From positions 62,001-126,000 of the forward strand of contig JAEZCT010000015.1 in assembly GCA_023433405.1 (NCBI GenBank): a stretch of 64,000 nt of DNA. The letters are read 5' to 3'. This document shows positions 8,023 through 15,958 of the stretch, one piece after another. The translations under genes and the position numbers were made by a program. Origin of the DNA: Bacillota bacterium. GTDB lineage: Bacteria; Bacillota; Clostridia; Oscillospirales; Ruminococcaceae. The notes beneath the pieces are model-generated. The model ran no database searches. It saw nothing but the letters and a program-made list of their open reading frames with translations, and was not told the origin of the DNA. The first letter of the stretch is position 1; each line of letters starts with the position of its first letter.

Positions 8023-8367
8023 GAGATTTTCGTCACGATTATCGGAAATATTTCTGCCAAAAACATATATTAATCTATGGAATTATGTGCTGGTAGGTTA
8101 TATAATAGATACTGCTCATATTTGTATGTTTTTTACGAAAAGCCCCTTTTCGGGCGGTGCAAACTATCAAATCTCAGCTTATAATTATATAACAAGGTTC
8201 GTATCGAAATTTGGCGAATGGCTTATAAGAGATTGATTGTTTCTATTATTTTCGGTATTAAATATTAGTCAAACAGCAGCTTTTTTTGGATTTCCAATCC
8301 GCACCCGACTACAGGATAAGCCGTGAAAAGATAAAATTTACCATATCGTTAAAGGAAGTGCGGATTT
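8023..8367. other. 345-nt intergenic region before the chemoreceptor
   Basis: AT-rich, no gene. TATAAT occurs at 8101-8106 without a convincing -35. A short GC-rich hairpin (GCCCCTTTTCGGGC, about 8141-8154) is visible. No sigma-28-type motility promoter was recognised. Confidence 0.4.
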
Positions 8368-10347
8368 TTGAAAACTATTGGAGCAAAGCTTGCGGTTTTG
8401 TTTATAATGAGTATTGTTATCAATGTATTTATCGCAATTGGAGTCACCTTTTCTGGCACCAACATGATTGTTGATGAGGTTCTGGAGAAAGACACGCGCG
8501 TGGGCATTGATGCTTACAATGAATTTATTGAGGTCAAAAAAAACTCCGCCATGGCGCTTTCGAAAGCAATGGCAATTGATTTGCAGGTACGCTCGGGAAT
8601 TGAGGATGGAAGCAAACATCAGGTTATCACCAGTGCAAAATCCTTAAAAACCAAGCTGGTTTCGGATGTGGACTTTATAACAATTCTGGATGTCAACGGA
8701 GTGGTAATTGGCAGAACGCACAGCGATAAAAGCGGAGATTCGATTGCGGCGCAAAAGACGGTGTCAAGCGCTTTAAAAGGAAACCCGCTGAGCTTGGTCG
8801 AGGTTGGAGTGGGAGAGATAAAGTTTTCAATTCGCTCCACGGTTCCTGTAAAAAACTATGAGGGTAAGATTATCGGCGCTATTTCAACAGGGTACGATTT
8901 GTCGAATGCGAAGTACCTGGATGACTTAAAAATTGCTACCGGCTGCGATTTGACGATTTTTCTTGGCGATGAACGGTTTAACACCACCATTGTGAAGGAT
9001 GGGCAAAGGCAGGTCGGCACAAAAATCGGCGATATTGTTAAAAAGACTACTCTGCAGGATAAGCAGCGTTTTTCCGGTGAAACTCTGGTGCTCGGCGAGA
9101 AGTATTATACGGTATACGAGCCGCTTTTAGATGAGGAGCAAAACGTAACCGGAGCGATTTTTGCGGGCAAGATGATAGAAGACGTGAGATCAGTGCAGGC
9201 GCAGGTTTTGATAATTGCAGTCTCAGTCAATGTTCTTGCCGCCGCATTAATGGTACTATTATTAATATCTATCAGCAAAAAAATGTTAACCATGCCGCTG
9301 AAAAGGATGGCAGGTGCCGCTATAGAGTTGTCCCGCGGAAATCTCCATGCCGAGTTTACATCCTATCAAACGAAGGATGAGATTGGGGAGCTTTCCAGAG
9401 CGCTGGAATCCACGGTGATGACGCTGCGTCACTACATACTGGATATTTCAGAGCAGCTCATTAAAATATCCAAGGCGGATATTTCGTCTGAAATCACGGA
9501 GGATTACAGTGGCGATTTTCTGCCCATTAAAGAGGCTATGGAAACGATTGTAAGCGGCCTTAATGTTATTATGCAAAACGTCACGCGATCCGCTCAGGAG
9601 GTTAACGCGGGCGCAAAGCAGATTTCCGACGGTGCGCAGACGCTTTCCTACGGCGCGACCAAACAAGCAAGCTCCATTCAGGAGCTTTCCGCGTCGATTA
9701 TGGAGGTTTCTGAGCAGATTCGAGAAAATGCGGAATCAGTACGCAAAGCGGGCGAATATGTAGATGCGGCCGGCGGCGGCGTGCGCAGAAGCAATGAATT
9801 TATGCAGGAAATGCTTGAGGCGATGGAGGACATTAAGCGTTCATCCAGCCAAATTAACGGAATAATTAGAATGATTAACGATATTGCGTTTCAAACAAAC
9901 ATACTTGCACTCAACGCGGCGGTAGAGGCGGCGAGAGCAGGTGCTGCGGGCAAGGGCTTTGCCGTTGTAGCCGATGAGGTTCGAAACCTGGCCGCGAAAT
10001 CTTCCGATGCAGTACAGCAAACTGCGGCGCTTATCGAGCAATCAGGAAAATCTGTGGCAAGAGGATCCAGAATCGTTCAAAACACCGCGAGTGAACTGGA
10101 GCAGGTTGGCAGCAACGCAATATTGGTAGAGGATGCCATGGGCAAAATTGATGCTGCCACAGCCGCTCAGACCTCCGCAATCGCCCAAATTACCCAAGGG
10201 GTAGAGCAGATCTCTGCCGTGGTGCAAAACAATTCCGCTACTGCGGAGGAGAGCGCGGCGGCCAGCGAGGAGCTCTCGGCCCAGTCTGAGACACTGACTA
10301 AAGTAATATCCTCCTTCCGTTTAAAGGACGAGGGGTTCCTTAGCTGA
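8368..10347 (+). CDS. Methyl-accepting chemotaxis protein with extracytoplasmic Cache domain
   Basis: A 659-residue transducer. Order: first membrane helix (about 8-30), an extracytoplasmic Cache-like sensor (about 40-270, with repeated GV-IGRTHSD and GAISTGYD elements), second membrane helix (about 275-298), HAMP (about 300-350), then a long coiled-coil signalling domain. The signalling hairpin tip is conserved (INDIAFQTNILALNAAVEAA, about 505-525, then GKGFAVVADEVRNLA). It should bind a small metabolite outside and control CheA/CheW. The start is TTG at 8368 with AAAGGAAG upstream. No che genes or flagellar genes are in the window, so partner and output are unknown. Confidence 0.93.
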   Translation: MKTIGAKLAVLFIMSIVINVFIAIGVTFSGTNMIVDEVLEKDTRVGIDAYNEFIEVKKNSAMALSKAMAIDLQVRSGIEDGSKHQVITSAKSLKTKLVSDVDFITILDVNGVVIGRTHSDKSGDSIAAQKTVSSALKGNPLSLVEVGVGEIKFSIRSTVPVKNYEGKIIGAISTGYDLSNAKYLDDLKIATGCDLTIFLGDERFNTTIVKDGQRQVGTKIGDIVKKTTLQDKQRFSGETLVLGEKYYTVYEPLLDEEQNVTGAIFAGKMIEDVRSVQAQVLIIAVSVNVLAAALMVLLLISISKKMLTMPLKRMAGAAIELSRGNLHAEFTSYQTKDEIGELSRALESTVMTLRHYILDISEQLIKISKADISSEITEDYSGDFLPIKEAMETIVSGLNVIMQNVTRSAQEVNAGAKQISDGAQTLSYGATKQASSIQELSASIMEVSEQIRENAESVRKAGEYVDAAGGGVRRSNEFMQEMLEAMEDIKRSSSQINGIIRMINDIAFQTNILALNAAVEAARAGAAGKGFAVVADEVRNLAAKSSDAVQQTAALIEQSGKSVARGSRIVQNTASELEQVGSNAILVEDAMGKIDAATAAQTSAIAQITQGVEQISAVVQNNSATAEESAAASEELSAQSETLTKVISSFRLKDEGFLS

Positions 10348-10430
10348 TTTAGCGCTACCGATTTCTCAGAAGCTCTATCATGAAATTGGTCTCAAGCTAC
10401 CGAAAACGATTCACAGCATTCACAATATTT

Positions 10431-10468
10431 ACACCTCCCCGCATATGATGAAATATGCGGGGAGGTGT
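10431..10468 (+). promoter_or_regulatory. Perfect 16-bp hairpin that includes the Shine-Dalgarno of the patatin-like gene
   Basis: Left arm ACACCTCCCCGCATAT (10431-10446), loop GATGAA (10447-10452), right arm ATATGCGGGGAGGTGT (10453-10468). The right arm contains the SD GGGGAGGTG used by the ATG at 10474. It could act as a terminator for the upstream chemoreceptor gene, as an RBS-sequestering translational switch, or both; only TTT follows, which is a poor T-tract. Confidence 0.75.
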
Positions 10469-10473
10469 TTCGT

Positions 10474-11337
10474 ATGGGTTTTGGAATTGCCTTGGGCGGG
10501 GGCGGTACGCGCGGCGCGGCGCATGTGGGGGTGCTGCTGGCTCTTCATGAGGAAGGACTGGTGCCTCAATCCGTAGCGGGAACCAGTGCCGGCGCAATCG
10601 TTGGCGGACTGTATGCCGCTGGACATACGCCGGAGCAGCTCAAAAAAATGGTGTATAATCTGACCCAAAACGGCAGGCTGCTGATGGATTTTGACATCAT
10701 AGGAATCCTCAAAGGAGTCGCGCAGATTATGACTCGCAAAGAGCTGACTCTATCCGGGCTGATGAAGGGGGAGCGGTTGCTGGAGTTTCTCATAAAAGAA
10801 ACCGGGGGCATCTCCATCTCGGATTGTTCCATGCCAGTCGTGATTCCTGCGGTAGATTTATCAAGCGGACGAACCATTGCCTATACAAACAAAGCGGCGG
10901 GAAAACCGCGGATTTTGGATATCCTGTGGCGTGACAGCGTCATATTGGGGGAGGCATGCTCCGCCTCCGCTGCCGTACCCATCGCCTTTCGCCCCAGAAA
11001 AATCGGGAAATATACCCTGTTGGATGGCGGATTGACGGATAATCTGCCGGTATCGCTGCTTGCGGCGGCGGGAGAGAACAGCATTTTAGCGGTGGATATT
11101 TCGGAAAGCTATGAACCGCCCGAAAAGGAGAACATCCTGGAAATTGCGTCTCATTCGCTGTCAATCATGGGCAAGCGCCTTCGCCAATGCGCAGGGCAGG
11201 GCGAGCGGCTGCTGCTTAACATAAAGCTGCCGGAAAACACTAATTTTTTGGATTTTTCGCATATGACAAACACCATGCGCGTTGGCTACGAAGCCGCAAA
11301 GCACATGATGCCGGTTATGCGAGCGCTGTTAACTTAA
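10474..11337 (+). CDS. Patatin-like phospholipase (RssA/NTE-type serine lipase)
   Basis: A 287-residue protein with every patatin signature: oxyanion loop GGGGTRGAAHVG (about residues 8-19), nucleophile elbow GTSAG (about 37-41), and the Asp of the catalytic dyad in DGGLTDNLP (about 190). No signal peptide; probably a cytoplasmic lipid acyl hydrolase. The reading frame also opens at GTG 10465, but that codon is inside the SD GGGGAGGTG, so ATG 10474 is chosen. The SD is buried in a perfect hairpin. Confidence 0.9.
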   Translation: MGFGIALGGGGTRGAAHVGVLLALHEEGLVPQSVAGTSAGAIVGGLYAAGHTPEQLKKMVYNLTQNGRLLMDFDIIGILKGVAQIMTRKELTLSGLMKGERLLEFLIKETGGISISDCSMPVVIPAVDLSSGRTIAYTNKAAGKPRILDILWRDSVILGEACSASAAVPIAFRPRKIGKYTLLDGGLTDNLPVSLLAAAGENSILAVDISESYEPPEKENILEIASHSLSIMGKRLRQCAGQGERLLLNIKLPENTNFLDFSHMTNTMRVGYEAAKHMMPVMRALLT

Positions 11338-11396
11338 TCCCGTTAGCTCAACCGTATAGAATAGGAAAGCGTTACCTACGGCCTTGCTTTCGTTTC

Positions 11397-11424
11397 AAGA
11401 CTTGCTGCAAAGCGAGTCTTTTTT
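11397..11424 (+). terminator. Terminator after the patatin-like gene
   Basis: AAGACTTGC (11397-11405) pairs with GCGAGTCTT (11412-11420) across a 6-nt loop (one T-G pair), followed by TTTT. Confidence 0.75.
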
Positions 11425-11557
11425 ATGCAGTTATCGGATAATTACAAGCAACTGAGCTTTGATGGCGTTCGCGAAGAAATTCTTACAGCGGTAGTAGTTC
11501 TTTTTGTATGACTCTCATTATTTCTGTGAAACATACAAGATAACGAGTAATTTGTGC

Positions 11558-11586
11558 TTGCATTCTTTACGCTTTTGCGGTATAAT
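11558..11586 (+). promoter_or_regulatory. Putative guaB promoter with a ~165-nt leader
   Basis: TTGCAT (11558-11563) and TATAAT (11581-11586) with 17-bp spacing. Predicted start near 11593 leaves about 165 nt before guaB. The leader contains GGCG...CGCC pairing (about 11676-11696) and a GC-rich segment, but no purine-riboswitch core that I can recognise. Confidence 0.55.
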
Positions 11587-11756
11587 AGCAAAAATTTAGA
11601 TAGGGATAAGGTCAATTACCATCAGCGTAAGCCCATTGTTATTTATATGTAGTCCGTTCCCGAACCATCAAGGAAGGCGCTACGCAAATATAACGCCGCG
11701 CGGCGGGGGCTGTGAACATAATTGACGAATAATACCCTTAAAAGGAGCGAAATGCA

Positions 11757-13268
11757 ATGGCGCATTATTATGGCGAACCCTCTCGTACCTTTAGTGAGTA
11801 CCTGTTGGTTCCGGGGTATTCCTCCGATAAATGCATTCCGGCGAATGTATCGTTAAAAACTCCCGTAGCAAAATTCAAAAAGGGTGAAGAACCGCCGCTT
11901 TCCATGAACATTCCGCTTACCTCCGCGATTATGCAGTCGGTTTCCGACGACAAAATGGCGGTAGCGCTTGCGAAGGAGGGCGGCATTTCGTTTATTTTCT
12001 GCTCCCAGTCTATTGAAGGCCAGGCGGCAATGGTGGCTCGCGCCAAGGCGTACAAAGCTGGCTTTGTGGTCAGTGACTCCAACATCTCCCCCGAGGCGAC
12101 GCTTGCCGATATTTTAGTGCTAACCGAAAAGACCGGGCATTCGACCATCGCCGTTACGACAGACGGCACAGAAAACGGCAAGCTCTTGGGGATCGTAACC
12201 AGCCGGGATTATCGTGTGAGCCGCATGTCGCCCGATTTAAAGGTCAAGGAATTTATGACACCCCTAGAATCCCTGGTTTACGCGCCAAAAACGACCACAC
12301 TCAAAGAGGCCAACGACATTATATGGGATCACAAGCTGAACTCACTGCCCATTTTGGATGACGACGGCAAGTTGCTGTACATGGTCTTTCGCAAGGATTA
12401 TTCCTCGCATAAGGAAAACCAGCTGGAATTATTGGACTCATCCAAACGGTATGTGGTAGGCGCGGGCATAAACACCCGAGATTATGCCGAGCGTGTTCCC
12501 GCGTTGATTGAGGCGGGCGCGGATGTTTTATGCATCGACTCCTCCGAAGGGTTTTCGGAATGGCAAAAGATTACCATAGGGTATATTCGAAAGCAATACG
12601 GCGACAAGGTAAAGGTTGGCGCGGGAAATGTGGTGGATAAGGAAGGCTTTCTGTTCCTTGCGGAGGCGGGCGCCGATTTTATCAAGATTGGTATTGGCGG
12701 CGGTTCCATCTGCATTACCCGCGAACAGAAGGGCATCGGGCGCGGACAAGCGACCGCGACCATTGAGGTTGCCGCCGCCCGTGACGAGTACTATAAAAAA
12801 ACCGGTGTCTATATTCCAATCTGCTCGGATGGGGGTATTGTGTATGATTATCATATGACCCTTGCCCTCGCCATGGGCGCGGATTTCTTGATGCTCGGCC
12901 GCTATTTCTCGCGTTTTGACGAAAGCCCCACCAACAAAGTGAACATCAACGGCACCTATATGAAGGAGTATTGGGGTGAGGGCTCCAACCGCGCGCGCAA
13001 TTGGCAGCGCTATGATCTGGGCGGTTCACAAAAGCTCTCCTTTGAGGAGGGTGTCGATTCCTATGTTCCATACGCGGGCAGCTTAAAGGACAACGTCGGT
13101 CTTTCCCTGAGCAAGGTGCGCTCGACAATGTGCAACTGCGGCACGCTGACCATACCGGAGCTGCAAAGCAATGCCAAAATCACCCTTGTATCCGCAACCA
13201 GTATTGTGGAAGGCGGCGCGCACGATGTGGTACTTAAGGACAGCACCGTGACGCTTTACAACAAATAA
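11757..13268 (+). CDS. guaB: IMP dehydrogenase
   Basis: A 503-residue IMP dehydrogenase converting IMP to XMP with NAD+, the first committed step of GMP synthesis. It has an (alpha/beta)8 barrel interrupted by a CBS pair (about residues 105-215), the catalytic loop GGGSICITREQ with Cys319, GRYF with Arg382, and the mobile flap NRARNWQRYDLGG with Arg418-Tyr419. Length and all these residue numbers coincide with the Tritrichomonas foetus enzyme as I remember it, and the sequences look alike throughout. The flap differs from the E. coli type. ATG at 11757 follows AAAAGGAG. It appears monocistronic, with promoter and terminator. Confidence 0.96.
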   Translation: MAHYYGEPSRTFSEYLLVPGYSSDKCIPANVSLKTPVAKFKKGEEPPLSMNIPLTSAIMQSVSDDKMAVALAKEGGISFIFCSQSIEGQAAMVARAKAYKAGFVVSDSNISPEATLADILVLTEKTGHSTIAVTTDGTENGKLLGIVTSRDYRVSRMSPDLKVKEFMTPLESLVYAPKTTTLKEANDIIWDHKLNSLPILDDDGKLLYMVFRKDYSSHKENQLELLDSSKRYVVGAGINTRDYAERVPALIEAGADVLCIDSSEGFSEWQKITIGYIRKQYGDKVKVGAGNVVDKEGFLFLAEAGADFIKIGIGGGSICITREQKGIGRGQATATIEVAAARDEYYKKTGVYIPICSDGGIVYDYHMTLALAMGADFLMLGRYFSRFDESPTNKVNINGTYMKEYWGEGSNRARNWQRYDLGGSQKLSFEEGVDSYVPYAGSLKDNVGLSLSKVRSTMCNCGTLTIPELQSNAKITLVSATSIVEGGAHDVVLKDSTVTLYNK

Positions 13269-13304
13269 TGCAATTCTCCGATGGAGTATTGCGCAACATA
13301 TAAT

Positions 13305-13337
13305 AAAAGAAGCGTCCCATTCCGGGACGCTTCTTTT
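13305..13337. terminator. Bidirectional terminator between guaB and the ACT-domain gene
   Basis: Perfect 14-bp stem AAAAGAAGCGTCCC (13305-13318) / GGGACGCTTCTTTT (13324-13337) with a 5-nt loop. The A-run and T-run allow use in both directions for the convergent genes. Confidence 0.88.
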
Positions 13338-13404
13338 ATTATATAGGCTTAAAATAGTATTCCACAAATCCCATGTTCAATGAAAGTATTATTAGACCAA
13401 CTGG

Positions 13405-13836
13405 CTATAAGGAATAGATATCCGTGCCCTTTAATAGCTCCACACCATGCGCTTCAAACGTTTCACAGGCCTTTTGGTTATCCTCAAGGCGTAAAATTAC
13501 ATACGCGGTTTCCCCTTTGCGGCTTACAAAGGCATACATATATTCCACGCCAATCCCTGCGTCAAAGAGGAGGTTCAGTGCACTGGAAAGCCCGCCGGGC
13601 TTATCCTCGATGCCGATTGCGATTACCTGCGTCAGCGAAACGGCAAAGCCCGCATCCTTTAAGGAGCGTTCCGCCTCGTCCGGATTGTTGACAATCAGCC
13701 GCAAAATGCCAAAATCGGTGGTGTCGGCGATGGATAGCGCGCGGATGTCGATGCCGCGCTGTTCAAGAATCTGCGTAATTTCATTAAGACGCCCGGGCTT
13801 ATTCTCCACAAAAACTGAAAGCTGCCTGATATACAT
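13405..13836 (-). CDS. Tandem ACT-domain protein
   Basis: A 143-residue protein made of two ACT domains: IRQLSVFVENKPGRLNEITQ (about 3-22) opens the first and VIAIGIEDKPGGLSSALNLL (about 71-90) the second. ACT domains bind amino acids or related small ligands. Such proteins are commonly encoded beside phenylacetate-CoA ligase and IOR genes, and it may sense aromatic amino acids or arylacetates; that role is inference. ATG at 13836 follows GGAGGG. It is the last gene of the minus-strand cluster, 138 nt after the second ligase gene. Confidence 0.88.
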   Translation of the reverse strand: MYIRQLSVFVENKPGRLNEITQILEQRGIDIRALSIADTTDFGILRLIVNNPDEAERSLKDAGFAVSLTQVIAIGIEDKPGGLSSALNLLFDAGIGVEYMYAFVSRKGETAYVILRLEDNQKACETFEAHGVELLKGTDIYSL

Positions 13837-13974
13837 GCTTATCCCTCCGTCGCTAATTCATGGGGTAACGCGTCGGTTGCCTTGCTTTTATATTGCCTTG
13901 GGCTTATTATACCATGGTTTACCATAGAATGCGAGGGCTAAAGGCGTGAGCCGAAAACAGGGTAACGGATAGTG

Positions 13975-15282
13975 TTAGAGCTTGCGGTTATCAATCACCC
14001 GCTTCGCCTTCCCCTCCGAACGGGCAATGGTTTTAGGCTCCACAAGGCGCACCTTGGAAGAAATGCCCAATATGGACTCCACAGCCCCGCGAATCCGTCG
14101 CTCCTGCTCCTCAATATGGCGGACGGCGTCCGAGAACATCTCGTTTGACATCTCCACCAAAATCTCAAGCGTATCCAGGTTATCGGTGCGGTCAACTATC
14201 AGCACATAGTGCGGTGCGGTCTGCCCCAGTGAAAGCAGTACACTTTCCACCTGGGAAGGGAACACGTTCACGCCCCGGATAATCAGCATATCATCCGTTC
14301 TGCCGCAAGGCTTGGTCATCTTCACAAAAGTTCTGCCGCAGGAGCAGGTTTTGCGTGTGAGGGAGGCAATATCCCGCGTGCGGTAACGCAAAAGCGGCAG
14401 GGCTTCCTTGGTTATGGCGGTAAACACCAGCTCGCCCTGTTCGCCGTCAGGCAGTGGGCGGCCGGTATCGGGATCGATGATTTCGGCGATAAAATGGTCC
14501 TCGTTAATATGCATTCCGGTCTGTTCGCTGCACTCAAAGGATACGCCCGGCCCCATAACCTCCGACAAACCGTAGATATCATAAGCCTTGATGCCCAGTA
14601 GCTCCTCAATCTGCTTTCTCATGTTCTCGGTCCACGGCTCTGCGCCGAAGATACCCGATCTAAGCTTAAGCTGGGATGTGTCATGTCCCATTTCCTTCAA
14701 TGTTTCCCCCAAAAATAGAGCGTAGGATGGGGTGGCGCATAGAATGGAGGAGCCGTAGTCCAGCATAATTTGAATTTGACGCTGGGTATTGCCGGTAGAA
14801 ACGGGAATGACCGATGCGCCCAGCGCCTCCGCGCCGTAGTGCATACCAAGGCCACCTGTAAAAAGACCGTAGCCATAAGCAATATGGACAAAATCCTTTG
14901 GGGTTCCGCCCGCCGCAGCCAGTGACCGCGCGGTAATCTGCCGCCAAACGTCAATATCGTTTTTGGTGTAGCCCACCACTGTTTGCTTGCCGGTCGTGCC
15001 CGAGGAGGCGTGAATACGCACAATCTCGTCCATAGGTACGGCAAACATGCCGTAAGGGTAGTTGTCCCGCAAATCCTGCTTTACGGTAAAGGGGAGCTTC
15101 GAAAGATCCTCAATGCTGCGAATATCATCCGGCGTCACACCCAGTGCATCCATTTTTGCTTTGTAATAAGGAACGTTTTGGTACACCCTGCGCACGGTTT
15201 GGGAAAGCCGGAGGGATTGCAGGCTGCGCAGCTCATGAAGCGGGGCGGTCTCAATCTCAGGGGTCAGGTAGTGCTCCTGCAT
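13975..15282 (-). CDS. paaK: Phenylacetate-CoA ligase (second copy of the cluster)
   Basis: A 435-residue AMP-forming aryl-CoA ligase. The P-loop-like motif IHASSGTTGKQTVVGYT, the adenylate motif YDIYGLSEVMGPG, and the C-terminal hinge RTDDMLIIRGVNVFPSQVES match the PaaK family. It converts arylacetates such as phenylacetate or indoleacetate to the CoA thioester with ATP; in fermenters the reverse direction is conceivable. The frame opens at TTG 15288, but ATG 15282 is preferred, with GAAAGGA 12 nt upstream as at other genes here. It is downstream of iorB and clearly paralogous to the ligase at 17689-19005. Confidence 0.92.
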   Translation of the reverse strand: MQEHYLTPEIETAPLHELRSLQSLRLSQTVRRVYQNVPYYKAKMDALGVTPDDIRSIEDLSKLPFTVKQDLRDNYPYGMFAVPMDEIVRIHASSGTTGKQTVVGYTKNDIDVWRQITARSLAAAGGTPKDFVHIAYGYGLFTGGLGMHYGAEALGASVIPVSTGNTQRQIQIMLDYGSSILCATPSYALFLGETLKEMGHDTSQLKLRSGIFGAEPWTENMRKQIEELLGIKAYDIYGLSEVMGPGVSFECSEQTGMHINEDHFIAEIIDPDTGRPLPDGEQGELVFTAITKEALPLLRYRTRDIASLTRKTCSCGRTFVKMTKPCGRTDDMLIIRGVNVFPSQVESVLLSLGQTAPHYVLIVDRTDNLDTLEILVEMSNEMFSDAVRHIEEQERRIRGAVESILGISSKVRLVEPKTIARSEGKAKRVIDNRKL

Positions 15283-15315
15283 GGTCAAATCAGTCCTTTC
15301 TTGTGCAATACCGCA

Positions 15316-15906
15316 CTATTGTGCCGTTACAGCCGCGTTGCGGCCAATCTCGAACGCCCTGCGGTTGAGCTCGCGGAATTTTTCGGGGACGCATTCTTCA
15401 ATCGCCTCAAACCATACCGCTTCGTCAATCTCCATATGGTTTGAAAGCACACCCATCAGCACAACGTTAACTGCCTTGGAATTGCCCGCCTCTATGGCGA
15501 GGTCCAGGGCATCCACCTGTACTGTGTTTATGGAAAGAGCCTTAAGCTTTGGGATGATATCATCCGGGTAAGCCGCCGCGCCCGTGATTACCGGCATGGG
15601 GTCAATGCGCTGGCTATTCACAATCATCGTTGCGTCATTTTTTAAATATGCAATATACCGCGCGGCCTCCAGCAGCTCAAACGCGATAATCCAATCCGCC
15701 TCGCCCAGCTCAACGGTAGGGGAATATACCTTATCGCCGTATTTAACGTAGGTTACCACCGAACCGCCTCGCTGAGACATGCCGTGAACCTCCGAGACCT
15801 TTACGTCATAGCCCTCTGCAAGCAGCACATGGCCAAGCAGCCTGCTGGCAAGCAGCGAGCCTTGACCTCCCACGCCCACAATCATGATGCTTTTTGTTTG
15901 ACTCAT
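15316..15906 (-). CDS. iorB: Indolepyruvate:ferredoxin oxidoreductase, beta subunit
   Basis: A 196-residue gamma-type domain of the 2-oxoacid:ferredoxin oxidoreductase family, opening SIMIVGVGGQGSLLASRLLG and continuing with EVHGMSQRGGSVVTYVKYG, both typical of IorB. With IorA it decarboxylates aryl pyruvates (indolepyruvate, phenylpyruvate, 4-hydroxyphenylpyruvate) to aryl-acetyl-CoA and reduces ferredoxin. ATG at 15906 follows AAGGAACGG; a GTG immediately upstream is also in frame. It sits 52 nt after iorA and 33 nt before paaK. Confidence 0.93.
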   Translation of the reverse strand: MSQTKSIMIVGVGGQGSLLASRLLGHVLLAEGYDVKVSEVHGMSQRGGSVVTYVKYGDKVYSPTVELGEADWIIAFELLEAARYIAYLKNDATMIVNSQRIDPMPVITGAAAYPDDIIPKLKALSINTVQVDALDLAIEAGNSKAVNVVLMGVLSNHMEIDEAVWFEAIEECVPEKFRELNRRAFEIGRNAAVTAQ

Positions 15907-15958
15907 CACTTATCACCGTTCCTTATTGGATTTCAGCGAACAAACTGGTTTTCAGCGA

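Noticed and set aside
8140..8160. Terminator after the YesN-like gene
   Set aside because: The stem is only about 4 bp and has no T-tract.
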